Source: an uncultured Flavobacteriaceae bacterium
GTDB lineage: Bacteria; Bacteroidota; Bacteroidia; Flavobacteriales; Flavobacteriaceae
NCBI GenBank assembly: GCA_913051755.1
Contig: CAJXBR010000001.1
Location: forward strand, 22,955-86,954
Length of the DNA: 64,000 bases
Direction: 5' to 3'
A model generated the notes under the pieces. The model was not told the DNA's origin and made no database searches. It saw only the letters and a list, made by a program, of their open reading frames with translations. A program made the position numbers and the translations under genes. Below are positions 36,236 to 44,955 of this stretch, in pieces. Position 1 is the stretch's first letter, and every line of letters begins with the position of its first letter.

Positions 36236-36523
36236 GTGCGCATAAATTTTTTTAAACAACGAACCAATAGGCGCTTTAATTATACGCCTAGGTATTTTAT
36301 AGGTAAAAAGGATGAAAACCCCTATGATTTTGATTCTACCTTTTCAAAATATAGAGACATCGCCAATTCAAATGATTTTGGCGCCCATTGGCAAGCAGCA
36401 AGACAGCAAAGACGAAACAGGTCAAACAGAGGGTTTTCACGCCTATTCTTTATCATCCTCATCTCACTTACTCTTATTGCTTTGTATATACTCGACTTTG
36501 ATTTGTCTATTTTTAAAAATTAG
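36236..36523 (+). CDS. small single-span membrane protein upstream of mutL
   Basis: The 95-residue protein begins at GTG 36236 with a basic N-terminal half containing RRFNYTPRYFIGKKDENPYDF. It ends with one hydrophobic span (FIILISLTLIALYILDFDL) near the C-terminus. From memory, flavobacterial relatives next to mutL share the NYTPRY motif and are sometimes labelled riboflavin synthase subunit beta; nothing in the sequence supports an enzyme. It ends two bases before mutL, so it is the first gene of the mutL operon. Confidence 0.72.
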   Translation: MRINFFKQRTNRRFNYTPRYFIGKKDENPYDFDSTFSKYRDIANSNDFGAHWQAARQQRRNRSNRGFSRLFFIILISLTLIALYILDFDLSIFKN

Positions 36524-36525
36524 AA

Positions 36526-38301
36526 ATGCCTGATATCATTTCTTTACTGCCAGATCATGTAGCTAATCAGATTGCTGCTGGTGAAGTCGTTCAACGACCA
36601 GCTTCGGTTGTAAAAGAACTTCTGGAAAATGCCATTGATGCAGGAGCTACTTCTATCAAACTCATTATTAAGGATGCTGGCAAAGCAATGATTCAAGTCA
36701 TTGATAATGGAAAAGGGATGACAACAACAGATGCTCGACTTTGTTTCGAGCGTCATGCCACCTCCAAAATCAAGAAAGCAGAAGACTTATTCTCGATTTC
36801 GACCAAAGGTTTTCGGGGAGAGGCTTTGGCTAGTATCGCTGCGATTTCGCAAGTACGTATGCGCACAAAAACGAAAAATGATGAGGTTGGAACCGAAATT
36901 ATTTCCGAGGGTAGTGAGATCAAAGACCAGCAAGCTGTAGCTACCGAAACAGGCTGCTCGATGGCTGTTAAAAATTTGTTTTTCAACATTCCTGCAAGAC
37001 GAAATTTTTTGAAGTCAAACAATGTTGAGCAGCGTCATATGATTGATGAGTTTCAGCGTGTGGCATTGGTTCATCACCAAGTGCGATTTGAGTTTTATAA
37101 CAACGACACCATTCTTTTTCAGCTCGAACCTACAAAATTACGCCAACGTATTGTACAAGTGTTTGGTAAAAACACCAACGAAAAATTAGTGCCTGTGCAA
37201 GAGTCAACCGATATCCTGAACGTAAACGGATTTATTTTTAAACCAGAATTTTCAAAAAAATCAAGGCAACATCAATTCTTTTTTGTCAACGATCGTTTTA
37301 TCAAAAGCCCGTACCTTCATCATGCAGTAATGGCAGCATTCGAGGGTCTTTTGGCACCTGGGATGCAACCTGGCTATATGCTGTATTTGACTGTCCCTAC
37401 TGACACTATCGATGTCAACATTCATCCTACAAAAACAGAAATCAAATTTGAAGATGACCATTCGTTATATGCTATCATCCGATCTGCTCTGAAGCATAGT
37501 TTGGGACAATTTAATGTCAGTCCTGTACTCGATTTTGATCGCAATCAATCCTTTGATGTTCCTCTGGGTAGTAAGCCTCCGAATCAATCACCTAGCATTC
37601 AGGTTGATCGAAAATTTAACCCTTTTGATGAGAAACAAAAAGAGTCTTCGTGGGAACCTTTATATGAGGGTTTTCAAAACATTGATTTGCCCAATCGAGA
37701 CAATGAGAAGATTTTTGATAACAATCCAATAGAATGTGACTTGCCATGCTTTCAACTCCAAAAAAAATATATCGTTACAAAGGGATCAGAAGGTCTGCTT
37801 CTTGTGCATCAACATCGTGCGCACGAGCGCGTTTTATACGATTCTTTTCTTCGCCAATTTGAAGACAGAAGTGTTCCTTCGCAGGTTTTAGCGTTTCCTA
37901 TCCAAGTGGATATGAACCAACAGCAGTTTGCCGAATTTAGTCCTCATCAAAAAACTTTGGAACTTATGGGTTTTTCGTTTGGAAATGCAGATGCCAACGC
38001 CTTGGAGATCACAGCAATTCACAACAGTTTATCGCTCGATTCAGTTCCTGATCTGCTGTCTAATTTTCTCGAGGAGATCGAAAATGATCCATTGATAAAG
38101 GGTGTAAAGCTCAGTCGATTGTTGGCAAAAATAATGGCAAAGCATGGTTCAATTCGCGCAGGTGCAGACTTGCATCAGCACGCTCAATCTCGATTGATAA
38201 AAGATTTATTTTTATGTGATGAGCCCTCGAGATGCCCAGATGGAAAACTTATATTTGTCTCGATGACTACTAAAGATTTAGAAAATAAATTGAACGTATG
38301 A
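36526..38301 (+). CDS. mutL: DNA mismatch repair protein MutL
   Basis: MutL links mismatch recognition by MutS to strand removal. The 591-residue protein has a complete GHKL ATPase: NQIAAGEVVQRPASVVKELLENAIDAGA (shown by NQIAAGEVV and ELLENAIDAGA), VIDNGKGM, RHATSKI, GFRGEALASIA. The C-terminal endonuclease motif, DQHA-x2-E-x4-E in the nuclease-active family, reads HQHRAHERVLYD at residues 428-439. The metal-binding Asp is thus a His. The late motif reads CPDG (570-573) instead of CPHG. It overlaps the first rhomboid gene by four bases. Confidence 0.94.
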   Translation: MPDIISLLPDHVANQIAAGEVVQRPASVVKELLENAIDAGATSIKLIIKDAGKAMIQVIDNGKGMTTTDARLCFERHATSKIKKAEDLFSISTKGFRGEALASIAAISQVRMRTKTKNDEVGTEIISEGSEIKDQQAVATETGCSMAVKNLFFNIPARRNFLKSNNVEQRHMIDEFQRVALVHHQVRFEFYNNDTILFQLEPTKLRQRIVQVFGKNTNEKLVPVQESTDILNVNGFIFKPEFSKKSRQHQFFFVNDRFIKSPYLHHAVMAAFEGLLAPGMQPGYMLYLTVPTDTIDVNIHPTKTEIKFEDDHSLYAIIRSALKHSLGQFNVSPVLDFDRNQSFDVPLGSKPPNQSPSIQVDRKFNPFDEKQKESSWEPLYEGFQNIDLPNRDNEKIFDNNPIECDLPCFQLQKKYIVTKGSEGLLLVHQHRAHERVLYDSFLRQFEDRSVPSQVLAFPIQVDMNQQQFAEFSPHQKTLELMGFSFGNADANALEITAIHNSLSLDSVPDLLSNFLEEIENDPLIKGVKLSRLLAKIMAKHGSIRAGADLHQHAQSRLIKDLFLCDEPSRCPDGKLIFVSMTTKDLENKLNV

Positions 38302-39038
38302 GATCCCTACCTGATATTGTAAAACAACTGATTATAATCAATGTTTTGTTTTTCTTGGGTTCTATGAGCCTGGGAAATACAGCATATGATTTACTCGCTT
38401 TGCATTATCCACAAAACCCAAAGTTTGTGCCATGGCAAGTTGTAACCCATATGTTTATGCATGGAAGCATAAACCATATCCTTTTCAATATGTTTGGACT
38501 CTGGATGTTTGGGGGTACGTTGGCCCAAATGTGGGGTAGGAATAAGTTTCTGTTTTTTTATTTGTCAACTGGTCTTGGGGCAGCAGCACTTCAACTGGGA
38601 ATCAATTATTTTCAAATTAGCACAGTAGTGGGGCAACTCGTGGAAGCAGGTTATTCTGCAACTGCTTTTACAGAGACATTGCAATCTGGACAGTATAATA
38701 CAGCGTGGTTGAATGTTATTTCCCAAACTGAACTCAATCAACTTTTAACGTCATTTAATATGTCAATGGTTGGTGCTTCGGGGGCGTTATATGGAATACT
38801 TGTGGCCTTTGCCTTCTTGTTCCCCAACACAGAACTGATGATTATTTTTCTTCCCATACCGATCAAAGCAAAATATTTTGTTCCCATTCTTCTCGCAAGT
38901 GATCTCTTTTTTGGTTTTAGCTCCTATTCACTTGGTCCAATCGCTCATTTTGCCCATCTTGGTGGTGCTGTAACTGGGTTCATTATGATGTGGTATTGGA
39001 AAAAACAACAGTTCAATAACAATCGTTGGGACTTATGA
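38298..39038 (+). CDS. rhomboid intramembrane serine protease (first copy)
   Basis: The 246-residue protein has six or more membrane spans and the rhomboid dyad: Ser161 in GASGALYG and His220 in HFAHLGG. The early motif HMFMHGSINHILFNM is the conserved H-x-x-x-N region. Rhomboids cut membrane proteins inside the bilayer. A second rhomboid follows with a four-base overlap, and the pair is joined to mutL. Substrates are unknown. Confidence 0.92.
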   Translation: MRSLPDIVKQLIIINVLFFLGSMSLGNTAYDLLALHYPQNPKFVPWQVVTHMFMHGSINHILFNMFGLWMFGGTLAQMWGRNKFLFFYLSTGLGAAALQLGINYFQISTVVGQLVEAGYSATAFTETLQSGQYNTAWLNVISQTELNQLLTSFNMSMVGASGALYGILVAFAFLFPNTELMIIFLPIPIKAKYFVPILLASDLFFGFSSYSLGPIAHFAHLGGAVTGFIMMWYWKKQQFNNNRWDL

Positions 39039-39901
39039 ATTTCTTTGATCAAATGAAATATCGATACCAGACCTTTGGCGTGGTCGAGCGACTGATTGTC
39101 ACCTTGGTTGCATGTTTTATTTTGCCTTTTCTGCTTCGAACTGTTTTTTATCTGTTTTCTGCTCCTTTCGATCAGTATTTCACTTGGTTTCAACTCTCCT
39201 CCAACTTCAATGATTTACTTTTTCGACCTTGGACTCTGATAAGCTATGCTTTTTTCCATGGTGATTTTGGACACATATTATGGAATATGATTATCCTCCA
39301 TTTTGCAGGTCGAATGATGGTTAATCTGTTTAAATCCAATCTCTTTATTAATACTTTTTTTTTAGGGGTTTTGATTGGTGGAATAACGTTTGTTTTAAGC
39401 TATAATCTTTTCCCTGCTTTTCAAGGCCAATCACCTCGATTGATTGGGTCATCAGCTGGGGTGATGACTGTACTTATTTTCATGTGTAGTTATATGCCAT
39501 ATAAAGATGTCAGGATATTGGTATTCAATATCAAATTGATTTATATTGGATTGTTTTTTGTTGTGTTTGATTTGATTCAAATTCCTGTCAGTAACGCTGG
39601 TGGTCACCTTGCACATTTGGGTGGTGCGATGACTGGCTATATCTATCAAAGAAATATATCACGAGGGAACGATATTGGGCAATGGATTTCAAATATTGTC
39701 TCATATTTTTCATCATTATTTTCTTTCAAAAAGACCAAGGTTCGCAAAGTATATACCTCAATAAAACCCAAACCTAAACAAAATAAATCGGAAGTCGATC
39801 AAGCAAAAATTGACGCAATCCTTGATAAAATCAGTCAGTCAGGATATGCAAGCTTGACAAAGGAGGAAAAAGAACTATTGTTTCGGGCGGGTAAATCTTA
39901 G
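39035..39901 (+). CDS. rhomboid intramembrane serine protease (second copy)
   Basis: The 288-residue protein has the rhomboid pattern YAFFHGDFGHILWNM, catalytic Ser140 in GSSAGVM, and His in HLAHLGGAMTGY. A C-terminal cytoplasmic tail of about 75 residues ends in LDKISQSGYASLTKEEKELL, a short helical motif seen in many Bacteroidota rhomboids. ATG 39035 overlaps the first copy by four bases; the TTG at 39026 is less likely. Its stop shares TTAG with the convergent rsmD gene. Confidence 0.92.
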   Translation: MNFFDQMKYRYQTFGVVERLIVTLVACFILPFLLRTVFYLFSAPFDQYFTWFQLSSNFNDLLFRPWTLISYAFFHGDFGHILWNMIILHFAGRMMVNLFKSNLFINTFFLGVLIGGITFVLSYNLFPAFQGQSPRLIGSSAGVMTVLIFMCSYMPYKDVRILVFNIKLIYIGLFFVVFDLIQIPVSNAGGHLAHLGGAMTGYIYQRNISRGNDIGQWISNIVSYFSSLFSFKKTKVRKVYTSIKPKPKQNKSEVDQAKIDAILDKISQSGYASLTKEEKELLFRAGKS

Positions 39902-40440
39902 TCTGTAAACTGGAATAAGCTAAACACACAATTCCCATATTTCCTTGTTTCTTTGTGTGCCTGGTCCGAGCTGAAATCAATTTTCTCTGTATGCTCAAAA
40001 ATAAACCAACCATCTGAACGTAGGAGTTTTCGTGTTTCAATGATTGCTTTGATCGTTTCAAATTCTTCTATGCCATTGTCATAAGGTGGGTCTGCAAAGA
40101 TGACGTTAAAATCATTTACACACTTACTCAGATAACTCTTTGCTGTCATGCGAATGGATCGAATGGGAAGGTCTAAATCCTTAGCTGTATTTTCAACAAA
40201 CAATACACACGCTAGGTTTGCATCAACTGACGTCACAGATGGGCACCCCCTTGAACAAAACTCAAACCCTATGGCCCCTGTTCCGCTGTAAAGATCTAAA
40301 ACGTGAGTTGATTCAAAATCAATTTTATGATTGAGTATGCTAAAGAGTGCCTCCTTTGCACGATCTGTCGTCGGCCGAACAGGAAGTTTTTTTGGGATTC
40401 TTATTCTTCTACCCTTATGATGGCCAGCTATAATTCGCAT
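39898..40440 (-). CDS. rsmD: 16S rRNA (guanine-N2)-methyltransferase RsmD
   Basis: RsmD methylates G966 of 16S rRNA in the 30S subunit. The 180-residue protein has MRIIAGHHKGRRI, RPTTDRAKEALFSIL, the SAM motif LDLYSGTGAIGFE (about residues 48-60), and the catalytic FADPPYD (about 114-120). Order and length are typical. It overlaps the DUF3822 gene by 13 bp and ends the three-gene operon that starts with the unknown protein at 41895. Confidence 0.93.
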   Translation of the reverse strand: MRIIAGHHKGRRIRIPKKLPVRPTTDRAKEALFSILNHKIDFESTHVLDLYSGTGAIGFEFCSRGCPSVTSVDANLACVLFVENTAKDLDLPIRSIRMTAKSYLSKCVNDFNVIFADPPYDNGIEEFETIKAIIETRKLLRSDGWFIFEHTEKIDFSSDQAHKETRKYGNCVFSLFQFTD

Positions 40441-41264
40441 GTTGAAAGCTCAGTCAATAAAGTATGGGCATGAGGATGTAATAGAGTTGAACTCAATTTG
40501 TTCGAACTGTTTGATGGGGTGAAGAAGCTGGCTTTATGGATGTATTTTGACAACAATTGATGAGTCTTATCACCAGCTTTAATTTGGCCACTCATCAATA
40601 GGGTTGTTTGATCTAGAGCAAGAGAGTTTTTTTTGGCAACTGCTATCGTGTAATACAGTATATCTTTTTCATCAGTCCAATTGAAGGCATTGTAAAATTG
40701 GAGTTTCCCTTTTACAAATAAAAAATAATATGCCAAATCATACTGTATATGAACAAACCACAAGGGGTGGGTATTTTCAGTATTTTCTTTTGATAAAATC
40801 TCGAGCAATAAGCTGCTGCAGTGCACATAAGAAAACTTCCCAAATGATTCGAGAAGCATATTGTTTACATTCACGTAGGGTATGTAAACATTCACAATTT
40901 GGGTCGATGAAATGTCATCAAACGACACATAGTCTTGTATTCTGATATCTGTATGATTTTTGAGGTATGTTGCTTTTTTGTTTTTGTTAAAAAGGGGCAG
41001 AGGGACAAAAGACGATAGGATGTTGACAAAACACACACGAACATCTGAAAACGATTGCTCAACTATTTTCTTTTCGTTGAGGTATTTGTGTACAAAGTGA
41101 TGCAACTCTTCTTCGGAAGAATGATCGACGAAATCATGGGACGAAAAATCAACAATAGTTTTGTTGTCGGCGTCAGATATTAAATAGGAAAGTCCATTCC
41201 GATTGATTAGAATGGACAGTCTATTTTGTTTGTCAGAATATGTATTATTGTTCTGCTGAGTCAT
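40428..41264 (-). CDS. DUF3822 family protein
   Basis: The 278-residue protein is soluble, without a signal peptide. Motifs such as LSILINRNGLSYLISD and VCFVNILSSFVPLPLF, and the position next to rsmD, match DUF3822. The fold is thought to resemble actin-like or RNase H-like ATPases, but no nucleotide motif is clear here. It overlaps rsmD by 13 bp and the upstream gene by 20 bp. The function is unknown. Confidence 0.8.
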   Translation of the reverse strand: MTQQNNNTYSDKQNRLSILINRNGLSYLISDADNKTIVDFSSHDFVDHSSEEELHHFVHKYLNEKKIVEQSFSDVRVCFVNILSSFVPLPLFNKNKKATYLKNHTDIRIQDYVSFDDISSTQIVNVYIPYVNVNNMLLESFGKFSYVHCSSLLLEILSKENTENTHPLWFVHIQYDLAYYFLFVKGKLQFYNAFNWTDEKDILYYTIAVAKKNSLALDQTTLLMSGQIKAGDKTHQLLSKYIHKASFFTPSNSSNKLSSTLLHPHAHTLLTELSTCEL

Positions 41265-41895
41265 AGGTTGTTGGCCAGTTTCCGCTTGTACTAACTTCGG
41301 TTAAGGAACCAAGCGTAATTTCAGGGCCATTCACACCATCAACGGACATAACTTCCTTTTCAAGAGAAACCAAATATTTGTCTTGATCGTGAAGAATAAT
41401 GTCTTTACTTACTTTGACTTCAAAAACTGGTAGGCGATAACCATTGTTGTTCAGTATATCAGTTTTTAAACTAAAGCGTTTGTCTTCTTGACCTTTAATA
41501 GGGATATACATCATATTTTTATAACGTTCTGAATCTCCAAATAAGGAATCTTTCACAGAAGCAAAGCCTAAGGTGTCAATTACAATTACTTCGCGAAGCA
41601 TGTCGATACGATAGACTCTGTCAAACTCCAAGTAGCTGGAGTCTCTTTTTTGGGTGAGTGTGTACTGAGCAGTGTTTACGAAAGCGACAAGGCTATCTAG
41701 GTTATCGCTATAATAACCCAATACATCCTTATGGGCTGCTTGCGCATTTCCAATATCTTTAAGTTTTGAAATGACTTTCGCGTACCTTTCAGTTTTGATT
41801 TTGTTGAATGATATGGGGCCGTTTATGGAGTCATAAATTTTATAAGCGAAAAAGACACATAAAACCCAGAGTAATGCTTGTATACCGGTTTTCAT
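41245..41895 (-). CDS. unknown single-span membrane protein
   Basis: I do not recognise a family with confidence. The 216-residue protein has one N-terminal span (TGIQALLWVLCVFFAYKIY, about residues 2-20) and an outward domain. The first part is helical with a conserved-looking start (INGPISFNKIKTERYAKVISKLKDIG). The rest is beta-rich with repeated segments around RIDMLREVIVIDTLGF and FEVKVSKDIIL. It is the first gene of the operon with DUF3822 and rsmD, with a -7 box 22 nt before its ATG. Confidence 0.7.
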   Translation of the reverse strand: MKTGIQALLWVLCVFFAYKIYDSINGPISFNKIKTERYAKVISKLKDIGNAQAAHKDVLGYYSDNLDSLVAFVNTAQYTLTQKRDSSYLEFDRVYRIDMLREVIVIDTLGFASVKDSLFGDSERYKNMMYIPIKGQEDKRFSLKTDILNNNGYRLPVFEVKVSKDIILHDQDKYLVSLEKEVMSVDGVNGPEITLGSLTEVSTSGNWPTTYDSAEQ

Positions 41896-41916
41896 GATTA
41901 TGAATTTGAATGCAAA

Positions 41917-41924
41917 CAAATCTA
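41917..41924 (-). promoter_or_regulatory. -7 box (TAGATTTG) for the DUF3822-rsmD operon
   Basis: A full TAnnTTTG match on the minus strand, 21 nt before the ATG at 41895. Confidence 0.45.
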
Positions 41925-41983
41925 CAATTTTTTTTGAATAGACACACCAGAAAAGAACTTACATTTACAGCTCACACAAACCT

Positions 41984-43399
41984 ATGATTATCCAACAGAA
42001 TATTTTAAACGAATTTCCTTTTAAGCCAACGCACGACCAAATCGATGCAATTCATCGGTTTTCTGATTTTATAAACGACAACACATTCAACAAAATATTT
42101 TTACTGAAAGGCTATGCAGGGACTGGAAAAACAACGCTGATCGCATCTTTGCTGAAGCCCCTACATAGGACAGGGTATAAGGCAGTTTTGATGGCACCAA
42201 CTGGCAGGGCTGCAAAGGTGATGTCGACTTATGCCAAAACCAAAGCAGTTACCATTCATAAAAGAATCTATTTTGCGCAGCAAGGTAAGCAAGGAGGGAT
42301 TCGGTTTAAACTTCAGAAAAATAAGTTTAAAAAAGCTATATTTATAGTCGATGAAGCCTCAATGATCGCAGATGAAGAATCTTCATCCAAAATCTTTCAA
42401 AATGGATCACTACTTCAAGACCTTATTCAATACGTACATGAAGGGTTTCAATGCAAGCTTGTTTTTGTAGGAGACACGGCTCAGTTACCGCCTGTCAAAC
42501 ATGAGATTAGCCCTGCCTTAAATCAAGATTATTTGTCATCATATTTTTCAGTAGATGTTGTTGAAGCTCAACTGTCTGAGGTTCTTCGGCAAAATGCGAT
42601 TTCTGCAATACTGTTCAATGCAACAAATCTGAGAAAACTGATGAATAACGCTACTATTGATCCATTTCAATTTAGCATTAATGGCAAAACCGATATTACT
42701 CATTTGCAAGATGGGTATGACATTCAGGGCGCATTGGAAAATGGATATAAGGATGTTGGGCGAACAGAAACTACAATCATTGTACGTTCAAACAAGAGAG
42801 CTAATTTGTATAATCGTCAAATTCGAACGCAAATTATGAGCTTGGAAAATGACTTGGCAGTTGGTGACCTTTTGTTGGTGGTGAAAAACAATTATTTCTG
42901 GCTCTCTACTGAAAGTCAAGCAGGGTTTATCGCCAATGGTGATGTGATAGAGGTGATAAGAATCCTATCTTTTCAGGAGCTTTACGGATTTCGATTTGCA
43001 AGGGTTCATGTGCAGTTGGTCGATTATCCTGATCAAGATTCTTTCGACACTGTTTTAATTTTAGATGCTTTGGATGCCGAAGGTCATGCGTTGACCTATG
43101 AGCAGTCAAATGAGTTGTATTATAAGGTGCGACAAGACTATGCACATATGCCAAAATATAAGCAATACACTGAGGTAAAGAAAAATCCTTTTTTCAATGC
43201 TCTGCAAGTTAAATTTGCTTACGCTTTAACCTGTCACAAAGCGCAGGGTGGGCAATGGAAACGTGTTTTTATCGAAAAGCCATATCTCCCAGAAGGACCC
43301 TCTTTAGACTATTATCGTTGGTTGTACACAGCAATCACAAGGGCTTCTGAACAACTATTTCTGATTGGTTACAATGAAGATGACTTTATCAACGATTGA
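41984..43399 (+). CDS. RecD-like ATP-dependent DNA helicase
   Basis: The 471-residue protein is a superfamily 1B helicase of the RecD/AAA_30 type. It has Walker A GYAGTGKTT (residues 43-51), APTGRAAKVM (motif Ia), Walker B IVDEASMI, motif III GDTAQLPPV, and the C-terminal UvrD-like motifs LTCHKAQGGQW and YTAITRASEQL. It lacks the long N-terminal region of RecD2 and is not next to recB or recC. A role in DNA repair or replication restart is likely but not proven. Confidence 0.88.
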   Translation: MIIQQNILNEFPFKPTHDQIDAIHRFSDFINDNTFNKIFLLKGYAGTGKTTLIASLLKPLHRTGYKAVLMAPTGRAAKVMSTYAKTKAVTIHKRIYFAQQGKQGGIRFKLQKNKFKKAIFIVDEASMIADEESSSKIFQNGSLLQDLIQYVHEGFQCKLVFVGDTAQLPPVKHEISPALNQDYLSSYFSVDVVEAQLSEVLRQNAISAILFNATNLRKLMNNATIDPFQFSINGKTDITHLQDGYDIQGALENGYKDVGRTETTIIVRSNKRANLYNRQIRTQIMSLENDLAVGDLLLVVKNNYFWLSTESQAGFIANGDVIEVIRILSFQELYGFRFARVHVQLVDYPDQDSFDTVLILDALDAEGHALTYEQSNELYYKVRQDYAHMPKYKQYTEVKKNPFFNALQVKFAYALTCHKAQGGQWKRVFIEKPYLPEGPSLDYYRWLYTAITRASEQLFLIGYNEDDFIND

Positions 43400-43406
43400 T
43401 TTATCG

Positions 43407-43414
43407 TAGTTTTG
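43407..43414 (+). promoter_or_regulatory. -7 box (TAGTTTTG) for kdsB
   Basis: TAGTTTTG fits TAnnTTTG and ends four nt before the kdsB ATG, so the mRNA may be leaderless. Confidence 0.5.
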
Positions 43415-43418
43415 TGGT

Positions 43419-44141
43419 ATGAAAATTATTGCTGCCATTCCTGCACGATACGATGCCAGACGATTTCCTGGAAAACTCTTGGCCGATTTGTGTGGCAAGC
43501 CTGTGATTCAGCACACCTATGAAAAGGTGGATCAGTCTGGTCTATTTGATCGTGTCATAATTGTAACTGATAGCAACGAGATTGCTTCTGTTGCCACTGG
43601 CTTTGGGGGTGATGTGATTCGCAGTCAAAAAGAGCATGACTGTGGTAGTGATCGCATTGCTGAGGCAGTTGTTGACCTCGATGTTGACATCGTAATCAAT
43701 GTGCAAGGTGATGAGCCATTTATTCTTCCAGAGGGGTTATCGTCTTTAATTGAGATTTTTAAATCGGATCAAAATAAAGATATTGATCTGGCGTCATTGA
43801 TGATTCCAATCACGGAAGAGATAAACAATCCCAATGTTGTAAAGGTCGTCACAGACTTGAGCAATCGTGCGTTGTACTTTTCACGATCTGCCATTCCTCA
43901 CCAACGCAATCAGGAAAATCATGCGACTGTCTATAAGCACGTTGGGGTGTATGCATTTCGTAAAAATGCACTTATCGATTTTTATCAGCATGACGCAACT
44001 CCCCTAGAAGAGGCTGAAAAAATTGAAGCCATTCGCTACTTGGAAATGGGAAAAACAATTCAAATGGTTGAAACTCAATTTGAGGGTGTGGGAATCGATA
44101 CTGCTGAAGACCTCGAACGTGCAAAAAAACTAATGATCTAA
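43419..44141 (+). CDS. kdsB: 3-deoxy-manno-octulosonate cytidylyltransferase
   Basis: KdsB activates Kdo to CMP-Kdo for lipopolysaccharide core synthesis. The 240-residue protein has IAAIPARYDARRFPGKLL at the start (CTP-binding Arg and Lys), VTDSNEI, NVQGDEPFI (about residues 94-102), FSRSAIPH, HVGVYAFR and GVGIDTAEDLE near the end. All are typical of the family. It converges on yebC with a shared CTAA at the stops. Confidence 0.96.
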   Translation: MKIIAAIPARYDARRFPGKLLADLCGKPVIQHTYEKVDQSGLFDRVIIVTDSNEIASVATGFGGDVIRSQKEHDCGSDRIAEAVVDLDVDIVINVQGDEPFILPEGLSSLIEIFKSDQNKDIDLASLMIPITEEINNPNVVKVVTDLSNRALYFSRSAIPHQRNQENHATVYKHVGVYAFRKNALIDFYQHDATPLEEAEKIEAIRYLEMGKTIQMVETQFEGVGIDTAEDLERAKKLMI

Positions 44142-44845
44142 ACCATGGTGTGATATACATTTTGAACATCATCATCACCTTCAATTTTCTCGAGTAATTT
44201 TTCCACTTCCTCCACCTGCTCTGGAGACATTGTTTTGGTTGTTTTGGGGATGCGTTCAAAGCCTGAAGATAGTATGTGAATATTTCGTTGTTCAAGTTCC
44301 TTTTGAATGGCACCAAAATTTTCAAAAGAGGCGTAAAGCATAATCCCATCATCATCGACAAAAACTTCATCAACGCCATGGTCGATAAACTCTAGTTCAA
44401 GCTCCTCGACATCTAAACCCTCAGGAGAAATTCGAAAGTTGCAGGTGTGGTCAAACATAAATTCAACAGACCCAGAAGTACCTAAATTTCCATTACACTT
44501 ATTAAAATAACTGCGAATATTGGCAACAGTTCTGTTGTTGTTATCTGTCGCAGTTTCAACTAAAATTGCAATCCCATTTGGCCCATAACCTTCAAAAAGT
44601 ACTTCTTTGTAGTTTTCAGTGCTTTTATCAGATGCACGTTTGATTGCACGCTCAATATTGTCTTTTGGCATATTGGCAGCCTTGGCGTTTTGAATCAATG
44701 CTCGAAGGCGTGAGTTCGTTTTTGGATTGGGCCCACCATCTCTAACAGACATCACAATGTCTTTTCCAATGCGCGTGAAAGTTTTGGCAATTGCCGACCA
44801 ACGCTTCATTTTTCTTGTTTTGCGAAACTCAAACGCTCTTCCCAT
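44138..44845 (-). CDS. yebC: YebC/PmpR family regulator
   Basis: The 235-residue protein matches YebC: it opens MGRAFEFRKTRKMKRWSAIAK, then GGPNPKTNSRLRALIQNAKAANMPKDNIERAIKR (shown by NPKTNSRLR and NMPKDNIERAIKR) and GYGPNGIAILVE, with ENRN-type NNNRTVANIR. Family members bind DNA as regulators, and some act on the ribosome to ease proline-rich translation. ATG 44845 is five nt from a -7 box, which rules out the longer start. Confidence 0.93.
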   Translation of the reverse strand: MGRAFEFRKTRKMKRWSAIAKTFTRIGKDIVMSVRDGGPNPKTNSRLRALIQNAKAANMPKDNIERAIKRASDKSTENYKEVLFEGYGPNGIAILVETATDNNNRTVANIRSYFNKCNGNLGTSGSVEFMFDHTCNFRISPEGLDVEELELEFIDHGVDEVFVDDDGIMLYASFENFGAIQKELEQRNIHILSSGFERIPKTTKTMSPEQVEEVEKLLEKIEGDDDVQNVYHTMV

Positions 44846-44850
44846 GACTG

Positions 44851-44858
44851 CAAAGATA
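44851..44858 (-). promoter_or_regulatory. -7 box (TATCTTTG) for yebC
   Basis: A full TAnnTTTG match on the minus strand, five nt before the yebC ATG; the transcript may be leaderless. Confidence 0.5.
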
Positions 44859-44955
44859 AAAAAGGCCTGCACGTTTATACAAATACAACAACATGAGGTT
44901 TTGTGCTTATTGTTGATAAATCAATTGGCTATTCAGGCCGACTTCAATTACAATC

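Noticed and set aside
43972..44379. A 135-codon frame across the kdsB-yebC junction
   Set aside because: It overlaps both convergent genes in a different frame and shows no conserved features.
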